In this document: one piece after another, positions 35,087 through 46,080 of the stretch
Layout of the letters: every line of letters starts with the position of its first letter
How positions within the stretch are numbered: the stretch's first letter is position 1
Assembly: GCF_001426405.1 (NCBI RefSeq)
Contig: NZ_LMEP01000012.1
Coordinates: 373,920-437,919 of the forward strand
Length of the DNA: 64,000 bases
Source: Streptomyces sp. Root1304
GTDB lineage: Bacteria > Actinomycetota > Actinomycetes > Streptomycetales > Streptomycetaceae
Reading direction: 5' to 3'
Program-made: the position numbers and the translations under genes
The notes under the pieces: model-generated
What the model saw: the letters and a program-made list of their open reading frames with translations, nothing else
Database searches by the model: none
Told to the model about the DNA's origin: nothing

Positions 35087-35761
35087 GTGAACACCCAGAT
35101 GCAGAACAACCTCTCCGCGAGCGGCCTCTACACCGGCGCGCCGATGGACAACCGCTACGTCGTGCCGCGCTTCGTGGAGCGCACCTCGCAGGGCGTGCGC
35201 GAGTACGACCCGTACGCGAAGCTGTTCGAGGAGCGCGTGATCTTCCTCGGCGTGCAGATCGACGACGCCTCCGCCAACGACGTCATGGCGCAGCTGCTGT
35301 GCCTGGAGTCGATGGACCCGGACCGCGACATCTCGATCTACATCAACAGCCCCGGTGGCTCCTTCACCGCGCTGACGGCGATCTACGACACGATGCAGTT
35401 CGTGAAGCCGGACATCCAGACGGTCTGCATGGGCCAGGCGGCCTCCGCCGCGGCCGTGCTGCTCGCCGCCGGCACCCCCGGCAAGCGGATGGCCCTGCCG
35501 AACGCCCGCGTGCTGATCCACCAGCCCTCCGGCGGCACCGGCCGTGAGCAGCTCTCCGACCTGGAGATCGCGGCCCGCGAGATCCTGCGGATGCGCAGCC
35601 AGCTGGAGGAGATGCTGGCCAAGCACTCCTCGACGCCGATCGAGAAGATCCGCGACGACATCGAGCGCGACAAGATCCTGACGGCCGAGGACGCCCTGGC
35701 GTACGGTCTCGTCGACCAGATCGTCTCGACCCGTAAGAGCACGGCCTCCGCCGAGCGCTGA
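35087..35761 (+). CDS. clpP2: ATP-dependent Clp protease proteolytic subunit 2
   Basis: 224 residues from the GTG at 35087; an ATG at 35099 in frame is an alternative start ([10 protein letters not shown]). AGGACGG lies at 35079-35085, too close to the GTG and rather far from the ATG, so the start is uncertain. Catalytic residues are Ser120 ([10 protein letters not shown]), His144 (VLIHQPSGG) and Asp194 (IERDK). [20 protein letters not shown] is a longer N-terminal lead than ClpP1 has and is probably processed. It forms the mixed ClpP1P2 protease. Confidence 0.96.
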   Translation: MNTQMQNNLSASGLYTGAPMDNRYVVPRFVERTSQGVREYDPYAKLFEERVIFLGVQIDDASANDVMAQLLCLESMDPDRDISIYINSPGGSFTALTAIYDTMQFVKPDIQTVCMGQAASAAAVLLAAGTPGKRMALPNARVLIHQPSGGTGREQLSDLEIAAREILRMRSQLEEMLAKHSSTPIEKIRDDIERDKILTAEDALAYGLVDQIVSTRKSTASAER

Positions 35762-35917
35762 CGCCCGACCTTCCCCTGGCACGGCCCGTGTGGCCGAATC
35801 ACGACCATGTGAACCGTGCCAAGGGGGGCCCGAACGAGGGGCCCGGCAAGGTACCGTCGAATATGAGGCACCAGGAGTCGCTGAACCAAGCGCTCCCAGG
35901 CGAAGGGGAAGCACCTC

Positions 35918-37201
<1,284 letters not shown>

Positions 37202-37216
37202 GCCGTACGGACATGA

Positions 37217-37250
37217 AAGGGGCGCCCCGCCGGCCGGCGGGGCGCCCCTT
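37217..37250. terminator. bidirectional terminator, perfect 34-bp palindrome
   Basis: AAGGGGCGCCCCGCCGG (37217-37233) is followed immediately by its exact complement to 37250. It ends clpX and the convergent gene. Confidence 0.92.
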
Positions 37251-37270
37251 CCGCATGTGCGGCGAGCCGG

Positions 37271-38248
37271 TCAGAGCTTGACGCGGATCTCCTTGCGGAG
37301 CTTGGCGGCGATGGCGGCGGCGTCCGCGGGCGCGGTGCCCTTGCCCGCCATCAGGTCGGCGATGTCCATGGGCATCACGTAGCCGAGCGTGCTGTGGTCG
37401 CTCCAGACGCACACCGGCATGGTGATCTCCTTCGGGCCGAGGCTGCTCGTGCCCGAACCGGTGTCCGTCTTGGACTTGATCTCCTGGCACTTCAGGAGAG
37501 CGCCGTCGAGCCCCTCGGGAGTGAACTCCTGCGGGTCGCCGACCAGCTGGGCCTTGCCGTCCTTCTCCTTCGCGGCCTCGGCGCGCATGTTCTCGAAGAG
37601 GGCGTCGAGGGTCTTCTCCGGGTCGTCGATCTGGCCGTACGCGCCACCGAACTGCAGCAGCTTTCCTGCCAGCGGGTTGCTCTCGTCCTTGACCTGCCAC
37701 TGCGCGTTGACGCGCTGCGGGTTCTTCATGCCGAACTTCGCGGCGTCCTTGACGAAGTCATCGTCGTCGCTCTTGCTGCTCCCCTTGTCGGGAGACTTCT
37801 TGTACTCGCCGAGGACCGTCTCGGGGGTCGTCAGCTTGTGCGGGCCGTCGTCGGCCACCGACGCGCCGCCGCCTCCACCGAGCACGAAGTACACGCCCAC
37901 GCCGATCGCCGCGACGACCGCCACCGCGCCGATGATCCAGCCGGCCTTCGACTTCTTCGGGGCCGGCGGGTGCGGCATGTAGCCGCCGGGGCCCTGCGGG
38001 GCGCCGTACTGCGGCTGCTGGCCGTACGGGCCGGGCTGCTGGGGCTGCTGCGGGTAGCCGTAAGGGGGCTGCTGCGGCGGGACGCCCTGCGGGGCCTGCT
38101 GCGGGTAGCCGTAACCCGGCTGGGGAGCCTGCGGCTGCCCGTACGGCCCCGGCTGCTGCGGCTGCTGGCCGTAGGGGCCCGGCTGGCCGTAGGGACCGGG
38201 CTGCTGGGGCGGCTGGCCGCCGTACGGCCCCGGCTGGTTGTAGCTCAT
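37271..38248 (-). CDS. Pro/Gln/Gly/Tyr-rich N-terminus, single-span membrane protein
   Basis: 325 residues. Residues 1-95 are low-complexity with repeated QPGPYG and YGYPQQ units, cytoplasmic and probably disordered. A basic stop (APKKSKAG) precedes one membrane span (about 103-123) and a Gly run. The outer domain (about 130-325) has two cysteines (LLKCQE and MPVCVWSD) that may form a disulphide. I do not recognise the outer fold. Such tails often mediate membrane clustering. Its placement opposite clpX and divergent from valS recalls the usual Streptomyces order. The function is unknown. Confidence 0.85.
   Translation of the reverse strand: MSYNQPGPYGGQPPQQPGPYGQPGPYGQQPQQPGPYGQPQAPQPGYGYPQQAPQGVPPQQPPYGYPQQPQQPGPYGQQPQYGAPQGPGGYMPHPPAPKKSKAGWIIGAVAVVAAIGVGVYFVLGGGGGASVADDGPHKLTTPETVLGEYKKSPDKGSSKSDDDDFVKDAAKFGMKNPQRVNAQWQVKDESNPLAGKLLQFGGAYGQIDDPEKTLDALFENMRAEAAKEKDGKAQLVGDPQEFTPEGLDGALLKCQEIKSKTDTGSGTSSLGPKEITMPVCVWSDHSTLGYVMPMDIADLMAGKGTAPADAAAIAAKLRKEIRVKL
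37985..38240 (-). repeat. imperfect tandem repeats encoding QPGPYG units
   Basis: At least five QPGPYG hexapeptides, spaced 6-14 residues apart and interspersed with YGYPQQ, lie in the first 80 codons of the membrane protein. The DNA is correspondingly repetitive and prone to length change. Confidence 0.8.
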
Positions 38249-38374
38249 CGACAGGTTCCCCTCACAGGATGTTTATGCCTGCCGGACATCCTGACGGAAC
38301 CGCCGGGGCGGCAGTGCGGCGGGGGCCACACCGTTACCGAACAATCGCGTTTCAGGACACCGCCACCGCACCCC

Positions 38375-38380
38375 TAAACT
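38375..38380 (+). promoter_or_regulatory. -10 box of a leaderless valS transcript
   Basis: TAAACT, then GGCCCC, then GTG at 38387. There is no T-box-like leader and no ribosome site. TTCAGG at 38351-38356 could be the -35 (18-base spacer). Confidence 0.6.
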
Positions 38381-38386
38381 GGCCCC

Positions 38387-41014
38387 GTGACCGAGAACAC
38401 TCAGCAGCAGACAGCGCCCACCACCGAACTGCCGACCACCTACGCGCCGGCCGAGGTAGAGGGGGAGCTGTACGAGCGCTGGGTAGACCGGGGGTACTTC
38501 GAGGCCGACGCGAAGAGCGAGAAGCCTCCGTACACCATCGTCATCCCGCCGCCGAACGTCACCGGCGCCCTGCACCTGGGCCACGCCTTCCAGGTGACGC
38601 TCATGGACGCCCTGACCCGCCGCAAGCGCATGCAGGGCTTCGAGACGCTCTGGCTGCCGGGCATGGACCACGCCGGCATCGCGACCCAGAACAAGGTCGA
38701 GCAGCAGCTCGCCGAGGAGGGCAAGTCCCGCCACGACCTGGGCCGCGACGAGTTCGTCGACCGCGTCTGGCAGTGGAAGGACGAGTACGGCGGCCGCATC
38801 CTCGGCCAGCTGCGCCGCCTCGGCGCCGGTCTCGACTGGTCGCGCGAGCGCTTCACCATGGACGAGGGCCTGTCCAAGGCCGTCCAGAAGATCTTCAAGG
38901 ACCTCTACGAGGACGGTCTGATCTACCGCGCCGAGCGCATCATCAACTGGTGCCCGCGCTGTCTGACCGCCATCTCGGACATCGAGGTCGAGTACCAGGA
39001 CGACGCCGGCGAGCTGGTCTCCATTCGGTACGGCGAGGGCGACGACTCCCTGGTGGTCGCCACGACCCGCGCCGAGACGATGCTCGGCGACACGGCCGTC
39101 GCCGTCCACCCGGACGACGAGCGCTACAAGCACCTGGTCGGCAAGCAGATCAAGCTGCCGCTGACCGACCGGACCATCCCGGTCGTCGCCGACACCCACG
39201 TCGACCCGGAGTTCGGCACCGGCGCCGTCAAGGTGACCCCGGCGCACGACCCGAACGACTTCGAGATCGGCCGCCGCCACGACCTGCCCTCGCTCACCGT
39301 CATGGACGAGCACGGCATCATCACCGTCCACGGCCCGTTCCTCGGCCTGGACCGCTTCGAGGCCCGCTCGGCGATCGTCGGCGCGCTCAAGGAGCAGGGC
39401 CGGATCGTCGCCGAGAAGCGCCCGTACATGCACTCCGTCGGCCACTGCTCGCGCTGCAAGACGACCGTCGAGCCGCGCCTGTCGATGCAGTGGTGGGTCA
39501 AGGTCGGCCCGCTGGCGCAGGCCGCCGGTGACGCCGTCCGCGACGGCTCCGTCGAGATCCACCCGAAGGAGCTCTCCAAGCGCTACTTCGACTGGGTCGA
39601 CAACATGCACGACTGGTGCATCTCGCGCCAGCTGTGGTGGGGTCACCGCATCCCGATCTGGTACGGCCCCGAGGGCCAGGTCGTCTGCGTCGGACCCGAC
39701 GAGGAGGCGCCCGGCACCGAGGCCGAGGGCTGGACCCAGGACCCCGACGTCCTGGACACCTGGTTCTCCTCCGGCCTGTGGCCGTTCTCCACGCTCGGCT
39801 GGCCGGAGAAGACCCCGGACCTGGCGAAGTTCTACTCGACCGACGTCCTGCTCACCGGCCACGACATCATCTTCTTCTGGGTCGCCCGGATGATGATGTT
39901 CGGCCTGTATGCGATGGACGGTGAGGTCCCCTTCAAGACCGTCGCCCTCACCGGCCTCGTCCGCGACGAGTTCGGCAAGAAGATGTCGAAGTCCAACCCG
40001 AACGCGGTCGACCCGCTGGACTGGATGGACGCGTACGGCTCCGACGCCGTCCGCTTCACCCTGGCCAAGGGCGCCAACCCTGGCGCGGACGTCCCGATCG
40101 GCGAGGACTGGGTCCAGGCGTCCCGGAACTTCGCCAACAAGATCTGGAACGCGACCCGGTTCGCCATGATGAACGGCGCCACCATCGAGGGCCCGCTGCC
40201 GGACGCCTCCGAGATGTCCGCGACCGACCGCTGGATCCTGTCGCGGCTCAACGAGACCGTCGCCCAGGTCGACGCGTACTACGAGGACTTCCAGTTCGCC
40301 AAGCTCAGCGAGTTGCTCTACCACTTCGCGTGGGACGAGGTCTTCGCCTGGTACGTCGAGCTGTCGAAGACCACGTTCTTCGCGGGCGGCGAGGGCGCCA
40401 AGGTCTCCGGCCGCGTCCTCGGCGAGGTCCTGGACGTCATGCTGCGCCTGCTGCACCCGATCGTCCCGTTCGTCACCGACACCCTGTGGACCACCCTCAC
40501 CGGCGGTGAGTCCCTGGTGATCGCCGACTGGCCCAAGGACTCGGGTTTCCGCGACGAGGCCGCGGAGAAGGAGATCGAGCTGGTCCAGCGGGTCGTCACC
40601 GAGGTCCGCCGCTTCCGCAAGGAGCAGGGCCTCCAGGACGCCCAGAAGGTGCCGGCCCGCCTCACCGTCGACGGCACCCCGCTCGTCGCGCACGAGGCCG
40701 CCATCCGGCAGATCCTGCGGCTCCAGCCGGAGGGCGAGGGCTTCGCCGCCACCGCCTCCCTGCCGGTCGCCGGTGCCACCGTCGCGCTCGACCTGTCGGG
40801 CACGATCGACGTGGCCGCGGAGCGCAAGCGCCTCGCGAAGGACCTCGCCGCGGCGGAGAAGGAGAAGGCCCAGGCGAACGGGAAGCTCGGCAACGAGGCC
40901 TTCCTCGCCAAGGCCCCGGACAACGTGGTCGACAAGATCCGCACCCGCCTCGCCAAGGCGGAGGAGGACATCGCCCGCATCGAGACCCAGCTGGCGAGCC
41001 TGCCGCAGGCCTGA
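38387..41014 (+). CDS. valS: valyl-tRNA synthetase
   Basis: Class I synthetase, 875 residues. The HIGH motif is HLGH at 63-66 ([13 protein letters not shown]) and the KMSKS motif is at 532-536. The editing domain (about 200-350) contains [10 protein letters not shown] and the conserved HPDDERYK. The C-terminal coiled-coil (about 810-875, [20 protein letters not shown]) holds the tRNA arm, as in other bacterial ValRS. The GTG start at 38387 is six bases after a TANNNT box, so the message appears leaderless. It stands alone, with a strong terminator after it. Confidence 0.98.
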   Translation: MTENTQQQTAPTTELPTTYAPAEVEGELYERWVDRGYFEADAKSEKPPYTIVIPPPNVTGALHLGHAFQVTLMDALTRRKRMQGFETLWLPGMDHAGIATQNKVEQQLAEEGKSRHDLGRDEFVDRVWQWKDEYGGRILGQLRRLGAGLDWSRERFTMDEGLSKAVQKIFKDLYEDGLIYRAERIINWCPRCLTAISDIEVEYQDDAGELVSIRYGEGDDSLVVATTRAETMLGDTAVAVHPDDERYKHLVGKQIKLPLTDRTIPVVADTHVDPEFGTGAVKVTPAHDPNDFEIGRRHDLPSLTVMDEHGIITVHGPFLGLDRFEARSAIVGALKEQGRIVAEKRPYMHSVGHCSRCKTTVEPRLSMQWWVKVGPLAQAAGDAVRDGSVEIHPKELSKRYFDWVDNMHDWCISRQLWWGHRIPIWYGPEGQVVCVGPDEEAPGTEAEGWTQDPDVLDTWFSSGLWPFSTLGWPEKTPDLAKFYSTDVLLTGHDIIFFWVARMMMFGLYAMDGEVPFKTVALTGLVRDEFGKKMSKSNPNAVDPLDWMDAYGSDAVRFTLAKGANPGADVPIGEDWVQASRNFANKIWNATRFAMMNGATIEGPLPDASEMSATDRWILSRLNETVAQVDAYYEDFQFAKLSELLYHFAWDEVFAWYVELSKTTFFAGGEGAKVSGRVLGEVLDVMLRLLHPIVPFVTDTLWTTLTGGESLVIADWPKDSGFRDEAAEKEIELVQRVVTEVRRFRKEQGLQDAQKVPARLTVDGTPLVAHEAAIRQILRLQPEGEGFAATASLPVAGATVALDLSGTIDVAAERKRLAKDLAAAEKEKAQANGKLGNEAFLAKAPDNVVDKIRTRLAKAEEDIARIETQLASLPQA

Positions 41015-41026
41015 CCCACGGCATGA

Positions 41027-41065
41027 GGAAGGGCCCGGAACCGCTCGTCGGTTCCGGGCCCTTCC
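41027..41065 (+). terminator. hairpin terminator after valS
   Basis: GGAAGGGCCCGGAACCG (41027-41043) pairs perfectly with CGGTTCCGGGCCCTTCC (41049-41065); loop CTCGT. Confidence 0.92.
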
Positions 41066-41151
41066 GCAAAGCGGACGAAGTGCCCGATGTCACATCAGAC
41101 GGGACTTCAGGTCCTCGGCGTCGGGACGAAAGACCCTGGATGATGGTGGGC

Positions 41152-42291
41152 ATGCTCCGCCTCCCCACCGTCCCCGCACTCCGCCGCTGCGTGGACCGGT
41201 GGGCGGTCTCGCCCCGCGCCCTCGACGTCGTCGCCGCGCTCAGCGCCTTCGGCCTGATGGTGCTGGACGTGCCGGGGCTCGCCCGCGCCGACAACTCCCT
41301 CACCGGGGTCACCGCGACGCTGGTCCTCGCCGCCGGCGCGGCCACCCTGGTGGTCCGGCGCCGGCTGCCGTGGCTCCCGTACCTCGTCGCCCTCGGCCTG
41401 ATGGGATGGCTGCACGAACTGACCATGATCCAGTTCGCGCTGTACTCGATCGGCCGCTACCGGGGGCGCCGCGCCGCGATCGTCGCGACGCTGGTGTACG
41501 CCGCCGTCGCCTACGCCCTCTTCCAGACGCCCGGCTGGCCCGCCCGGCACGGCGACACCCTCAGCGACTTCCTGAGCCTGGTCGTCCCGATCGGCGTCCT
41601 CGCGGCGGGCGTCGGCATCGCCGCGTACCGGCAGGACCTCGTCCGCGCCCTGGAGGTCCAGCGGCGTGACGCCGCCGCCCGGCAGGCCGTCCAGGAGGAG
41701 CGGATCTCCGTCGGCCGGGACGTCCACGACCTGGTCGGCCGTGAACTGACCGTCCTCGCGGTCCGGGCCGAGGTCCTCGCCGTACGGGCCAGGGGCGAGG
41801 CCCACCAGCAGGACTTCGAGGAACTCGCGGACACCGCCCGCCGCGCCCACCTCATGCTCAACGAGACGATCGTGCGCCGCGCCGACCGGGACACCGCCAC
41901 CCCCGGCCTCGAAGGGCTCACCGGGCTCGCCCGGGAGAGCGAGCGGATGGGCAGCCCCGTGGAACTCGCGGTCGCCGAGGAGGCGAAGGCCCTGTCACCG
42001 CTGCGGCAGGCGGCCGTCCACCGGGTCGTCCAGGAGTGCCTGACGAACGCCGCCAAGCACGCGCCCGGCCTGCCCGTGACGGTCACGATCACCGTCGAGG
42101 GCCCCGACCTGTGCATCGAGGTCCGCAACCCGCTGCCGGCGGACCCGCCGGACCGCGCCCCGGTCTCGACCGGCACCGGACTGCTCTCCATGGAGGAGCG
42201 CGTCACCAGCATGGGCGGCACGCTGAAGGCCCACCGTGAGCGGGACGAGTACGTGGTGACGGCGGGGCTGCCGACGGGACTGGCACGCTGA
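41152..42291 (+). CDS. orphan membrane sensor histidine kinase (NarL-type, HisKA_3)
   Basis: 379 residues from ATG 41152 (GGTGGG upstream); ATGs at 41140 and 41143 are alternatives. A start near 41023 is ruled out because it would read through the valS terminator. Four to five membrane spans (about 20-165) are followed by a HisKA_3 dimerisation helix with the phosphorylated His192 (GRDVHDLVGRELTVLAVR). A GHL ATPase domain has its N box in VQECLTNAAKHA and its G box in GTGLLSMEER. No response regulator is adjacent. It is convergent with the extra MreB-like gene. Signal unknown. Confidence 0.88.
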   Translation: MLRLPTVPALRRCVDRWAVSPRALDVVAALSAFGLMVLDVPGLARADNSLTGVTATLVLAAGAATLVVRRRLPWLPYLVALGLMGWLHELTMIQFALYSIGRYRGRRAAIVATLVYAAVAYALFQTPGWPARHGDTLSDFLSLVVPIGVLAAGVGIAAYRQDLVRALEVQRRDAAARQAVQEERISVGRDVHDLVGRELTVLAVRAEVLAVRARGEAHQQDFEELADTARRAHLMLNETIVRRADRDTATPGLEGLTGLARESERMGSPVELAVAEEAKALSPLRQAAVHRVVQECLTNAAKHAPGLPVTVTITVEGPDLCIEVRNPLPADPPDRAPVSTGTGLLSMEERVTSMGGTLKAHRERDEYVVTAGLPTGLAR

Positions 42292-42406
42292 CCGGCTGAG
42301 CCTCCCCGCAGGAGCCGGACCGGCCGCCCCGCAGGCCCCCGCCCCCGGCGGACCGGCCGCCGCGCCCCTGCCCCCGGTGGACCGGCCGCCCCGCCGCCCT
42401 CCGCCC

Positions 42407-43429
42407 TCAGCGGACCGTCTCTGCCTTCCCCAGGACCCGCTGGAGTGCGTCGAAGTCCTCCACGCACCGGCCCGAGCCCAGGGCCACGCAGTCCAGCGGC
42501 GCGTCCGCGACGAAGACCGGGATGCCCGTCGCCGAGGCCATCCGCAGGTCCAGGCCCGGCAGCAGCGCCCCGCCGCCGGTCAGCACGATGCCGTGCTCCA
42601 TGACGTCGCCGGACAGCTCCGGCGGGCACTCCTCCAGGGTCACCCGGACCGCCGCGATGATCGCCTCCACCGGCTCGTCCAGCGCCGCCCGTACCTCCGG
42701 CACCGTCAGTTCCACCGTCCGGGGGAGCCCGCTGACCTTCTCCCGGCCCCGGATCGTGAAGGTCGCCCGCTCCAGTTCCTCGCCGCCCGGCACCGGCCAC
42801 GCCGTACCGATGGCGACCTTGACGTCCTCCGCGGTCCGCTCGCCGATGAGCAGCGAGTGCTCCTTGCGGACGAAGTCGATGACGGCCGCGTCGAGCCGGT
42901 CGCCGCCCACCCGGAGCGACTGCGCCGTGACGATCCCGCCCAGCGAGATCACCGCCACCTCGGTCGTACCGCCGCCGATGTCGACGACCATCGAGCCGCG
43001 CGGGTCGGAGACCGGCAGCCCGGCGCCGATCGCCGCCGCCATCGGCTCCTCGATCAGATGGACCGCGCGGGCGCCCGCCGACAGGGAGGCGTGCACGATG
43101 GCCCGCCGCTCGACCTGGGTCACCCCGCTGGGCACACAGACCACCATCCGGGTACGGGGCCGCCGCCGGCCCGGGACGGCCTTGCGCACGAAGTGCCGGA
43201 TCATCTCCTCGGCCGCCTCGTAGTCGCTGATCACACCGTCCCGCAGCGGCCGGATCGCGGTGATCGAACCCGGCGTGCGCCCGATGGTCTCCTTCGCCTC
43301 CGTGCCGACCGCGAGCGCGTGCCGCGAGCCCTCCTGCACCGCCACCACGGACGGTTCGTTGAGCACGATGCCCCGCCCGCGTGCGTAGAGGAGCGTGTTG
43401 GCCGTGCCGAGGTCGATCCCTATGTCCAT
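42407..43429 (-). CDS. MreB/Mbl-like actin homologue (extra copy)
   Basis: 340 residues, actin-like ATPase. Phosphate 1 is [18 protein letters not shown], phosphate 2 is [16 protein letters not shown], and the adenosine motif is [11 protein letters not shown]. Compared with the mreB at 46081 it lacks the short N-terminal hydrophobic lead (SFIGRD) that binds membrane, and many surface residues differ. No ribosome site precedes the ATG at 43429. It sits between a sensor kinase and folC, away from mreCD. Streptomyces often have two or three MreB-like proteins used in spore-wall building; this may be such a paralogue. Role unproven. Confidence 0.9.
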   Translation of the reverse strand: MDIGIDLGTANTLLYARGRGIVLNEPSVVAVQEGSRHALAVGTEAKETIGRTPGSITAIRPLRDGVISDYEAAEEMIRHFVRKAVPGRRRPRTRMVVCVPSGVTQVERRAIVHASLSAGARAVHLIEEPMAAAIGAGLPVSDPRGSMVVDIGGGTTEVAVISLGGIVTAQSLRVGGDRLDAAVIDFVRKEHSLLIGERTAEDVKVAIGTAWPVPGGEELERATFTIRGREKVSGLPRTVELTVPEVRAALDEPVEAIIAAVRVTLEECPPELSGDVMEHGIVLTGGGALLPGLDLRMASATGIPVFVADAPLDCVALGSGRCVEDFDALQRVLGKAETVR

Positions 43430-43517
43430 GATCGCCAAGTTTGCCCGGTCGGTACGGCGGACGGCGGACCGAAGGTCCCGAAAGGGGTGGGTCCATGGTC
43501 CTGTCGGTACCGCTCCG

Positions 43518-43523
43518 TAGACT
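43518..43523 (+). promoter_or_regulatory. -10 box of a leaderless folC transcript
   Basis: TAGACT, then GGCCCC, then GTG at 43530. The context is almost the same as that of valS. Confidence 0.6.
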
Positions 43524-43529
43524 GGCCCC

Positions 43530-45029
43530 GTGAGCGAGCCGAGCGACCCGAATGACCAGTTCGACGACATCGTCGACAACGAGACGAACCGCGACCCCGA
43601 CCTGGCGGTGATCGAGGCCGGCAGCCGCACCCTGCGCACGCAGGGCGGCGCCCCGCAGGGCGACCCCGTGCCCGGCCGTCCGGAGGACCCGGAGCTGGAC
43701 AAGGCGCTGCGCGAGGTCGAGACCGAGCTGTCCACCCGCTGGGGCGAGACCAAGCTGGAGCCCTCGGTCACCCGCATCGCGGCCCTGATGGACGTCCTCG
43801 GCGAGCCGCAGCGCGCGTACCCCTCGATCCACATCACCGGCACCAACGGCAAGACGTCGACGGCCCGCATGATCGAGGCCCTGCTCGGCGCCTTCGAGCT
43901 GCGCACCGGGCGGTACACCTCGCCGCACGTGCAGACCATCACCGAGCGGATCAGCCTGGACGGCGCCCCGATCTCCGCCGAGCGGTTCGTCGAGACGTAC
44001 CAGGACATCAAGCCGTACGTGGAGATGGTCGACGCCCGCGAGGAGTTCCGGCTCTCCTTCTTCGAGGTCCTCACCGGAATGGCCTACGCGGCCTTCGCCG
44101 ACGCCCCGGTCGACGCGGCCGTCGTCGAGGTCGGCATGGGCGGCACCTGGGACGCGACGAACGTCATCGACGCCTCCGTCGCCGTCATCACCCCGATCGA
44201 CCTGGACCACACCGACCGGCTCGGCGGGACGACCGGCGAGATCGCCGGCGAGAAGTCCGGGATCATCAAGCAGGGCGCGACCGTGATCATGGCCCAGCAG
44301 CCGGTGGACGCGGCGCAGGTCCTGCTGAAGAAGGCCGTCGAGGCCGACGCCACGGTCGCCCGTGAGGGCATGGAGTTCGGCATCGTCTCCCGCGAGGTCG
44401 CGGTCGGCGGACAGCTCCTCACCCTGCGGGGCCTGGGCGGCGAGTACGACAACGTCTTCCTGCCGCTGCACGGCGCCTACCAGGCGCACAACGCGGCGGT
44501 GGCGCTCGCGGCCGTCGAGGCCTTCTTCGGGATCGGCGCCGAGCACGCCCGCACCCTGGACCTGGACACGGTCCGTCAGGCCTTCGCGCGGGTGGCCTCG
44601 CCCGGCCGCCTGGAGATCGTCCGCTCCTCGCCGACGGTCGTCCTGGACGCCGCGCACAACCCGCACGGCGCGCGGGCGACGGCGGAGGGCATCAGCGAGG
44701 CCTTCGGCTTCTCGCGGCTCATCGGCGTGGTCTCCACAAGTGGCGACAAAGACGCCAGGGGCCTCCTGGAGGCCTTCGAGCCGCTCTTCGCGGAGGTCGT
44801 GATCACGGCGAACTCCAACCCCCGTGCCACCGACGTGGACGCGCTGGCCGCCGTCGCCGTCGAGGTCTTCGGCGAGGACCGGGTCGTCGTCGAGCCGCGG
44901 CTGCCCGACGCCATCGAGGCGGCCATCACCCTCGCGGAGGAAGAGGCCGAATACGGCGGCGCGGGCGTCCTGGTGACCGGTTCGATCTTCACGGTCGGCG
45001 ACGCCCGGCTGCTGCTGCGGAGGGGCTGA
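43530..45029 (+). CDS. folC: bifunctional folylpolyglutamate/dihydrofolate synthase
   Basis: 499 residues. It adds glutamate to dihydropteroate and to tetrahydrofolates using ATP. The Mur-ligase P-loop ITGTNGKTST is at 102-111, and the second domain has VLDAAHNPHGARA. EVGMGGTWDATNVI is the family's Mg/ATP site. The first 60 residues are an acidic extension not needed for catalysis. The GTG at 43530 appears leaderless. The DUF4233 gene begins four bases after the stop, so the two are probably co-transcribed. Confidence 0.96.
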   Translation: MSEPSDPNDQFDDIVDNETNRDPDLAVIEAGSRTLRTQGGAPQGDPVPGRPEDPELDKALREVETELSTRWGETKLEPSVTRIAALMDVLGEPQRAYPSIHITGTNGKTSTARMIEALLGAFELRTGRYTSPHVQTITERISLDGAPISAERFVETYQDIKPYVEMVDAREEFRLSFFEVLTGMAYAAFADAPVDAAVVEVGMGGTWDATNVIDASVAVITPIDLDHTDRLGGTTGEIAGEKSGIIKQGATVIMAQQPVDAAQVLLKKAVEADATVAREGMEFGIVSREVAVGGQLLTLRGLGGEYDNVFLPLHGAYQAHNAAVALAAVEAFFGIGAEHARTLDLDTVRQAFARVASPGRLEIVRSSPTVVLDAAHNPHGARATAEGISEAFGFSRLIGVVSTSGDKDARGLLEAFEPLFAEVVITANSNPRATDVDALAAVAVEVFGEDRVVVEPRLPDAIEAAITLAEEEAEYGGAGVLVTGSIFTVGDARLLLRRG

Positions 45030-45033
45030 TCCG

Positions 45034-45390
45034 ATGCGTACGCTCTGTTCCTCGACGCTCATCGGCGAGTTCTTCGTCATCGGCTTCGCCGGACTCGTGG
45101 CCATGAAGGACGACAGCCTCGCCCTGTCCACCGTCTGGTGGGTCTGCGGGATCGCCATGGTCCTTTCGGTGCTGCTGTGCGGGATGATCACCCGCCCCGG
45201 CGGTGTGCAGCTCGGCTGGGCCCTCCAGATCGGCCTGATCGCCAGCGGCTTCTTCGTACCGACGATGTTCTTCCTCGGCGCGGTCTTCGCCGGCCTCTGG
45301 TGGGCCTCCGTCCACTACGGGCGCCGGATCGACGACATCAAGGCCCGCTGGGCCGCGGCGCAGGCCTCGGCAGGGCCTGACGCTGCGTAA
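45034..45390 (+). CDS. DUF4233 four-span membrane protein
   Basis: 118 residues with four membrane spans (about 8-24, 32-52, 60-85, 86-104) and a basic Arg-rich cytoplasmic tail (YGRRIDDIKARWAA). The family is conserved in actinobacteria between folC and ndk; function unknown. It starts with ATG at 45034, four bases after folC. The tail end, AAQASAGPDAA, is variable. Nothing in the sequence suggests a transported substrate. Confidence 0.88.
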   Translation: MRTLCSSTLIGEFFVIGFAGLVAMKDDSLALSTVWWVCGIAMVLSVLLCGMITRPGGVQLGWALQIGLIASGFFVPTMFFLGAVFAGLWWASVHYGRRIDDIKARWAAAQASAGPDAA

Positions 45391-45411
45391 TCGAGGGGCG
45401 TGCGGGGCCTG

Positions 45412-45417
45412 TAGCCT
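45412..45417 (+). promoter_or_regulatory. probable -10 of ndk
   Basis: TAGCCT lies 39 bases before the ndk GTG, leaving room for a normal leader with GAAGGAG. No convincing -35 is seen. Confidence 0.4.
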
Positions 45418-45456
45418 CGGAGGTCCCGCACACCGCATTTCCGAAGGAGTTTCCCC

Positions 45457-45870
45457 GTGAGCCAGCGCACGCTCGTCCTGCTCAAGCCCGACGCCGTCCG
45501 CCGCGGCCTGGTCGGCGAGATCATCGGCCGTATCGAGCGCAAGGCCGGCTGGACCCTGGCGGCCCTGGAGCTGCGCGAGCTGGACCAGGAGACCCTGGAG
45601 CAGCACTACGGCGAGCACAAGGGCAAGCCCTTCTACGAGCCGCTGATGGGCTTCATGTCCTCCGGTCCCGTCGTCGCGCTCGTCGTCGAGGGGGAGCGCG
45701 TCATCGAGGGCGTCCGCCAGCTGGCCGGCCCGACCGACCCGATCGCCGCCGCCCCGGGCTCGATCCGCGGCGACTTCGGCACCATCGTCCGCGAGAACCT
45801 GATCCACGCCTCCGACTCCGAGGAGTCCGCGGCCCGCGAGCTGAAGATCTTCTTCCCGGGTCTCGTCTGA
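45457..45870 (+). CDS. ndk: nucleoside diphosphate kinase
   Basis: 137 residues; moves phosphate from ATP to other NDPs. The active His117 is in NLIHASDSEESA, the family signature. Lys10 (LVLLKPDAVRRG) and the Kpn-loop region are also present. The GTG at 45457 follows GAAGGAG. A perfect hairpin ends it before the mreB promoter. It has its own -10 though it lies near folC and DUF4233. Confidence 0.97.
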   Translation: MSQRTLVLLKPDAVRRGLVGEIIGRIERKAGWTLAALELRELDQETLEQHYGEHKGKPFYEPLMGFMSSGPVVALVVEGERVIEGVRQLAGPTDPIAAAPGSIRGDFGTIVRENLIHASDSEESAARELKIFFPGLV

Positions 45871-45899
45871 CACGGAGTCAGCCGAACGCAGCACCCTGT

Positions 45900-45928
45900 G
45901 GGGCGACCGAAGGAATTTCGGTCGCCCC
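45900..45928 (+). terminator. hairpin terminator after ndk
   Basis: GGGGCGACCGAA (45900-45911) pairs perfectly with TTCGGTCGCCCC (45917-45928); loop GGAAT. Confidence 0.88.
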
Positions 45929-46023
45929 CAGGCATATGAACGCCGAACCCGGGAACGGATCGCCGCGTCCTACCGTCACCTGTACAGAGGCGGACCACCG
46001 CGCGGTATCCGTGCGGGCGGCAC

Positions 46024-46029
46024 TACGAT
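46024..46029 (+). promoter_or_regulatory. probable -10 of the mreBCD operon
   Basis: TACGAT, 52 bases before the chosen mreB ATG at 46081. The leader contains AAGGGG in front of the start. Confidence 0.4.
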
Positions 46030-46080
46030 GGAAAACTCCACGCCGCACCACTCTCAGCCATGGGAAACAAGGGGAACTCA

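Noticed and set aside
38249..38386. T-box leader for valS
   Set aside because: The -10 box ends six bases before the start codon, so there is no leader to carry a T-box.
41023..41151. Upstream start for the sensor kinase at 41023
   Set aside because: The extra codons cover the perfect valS terminator hairpin, so they are not coding.
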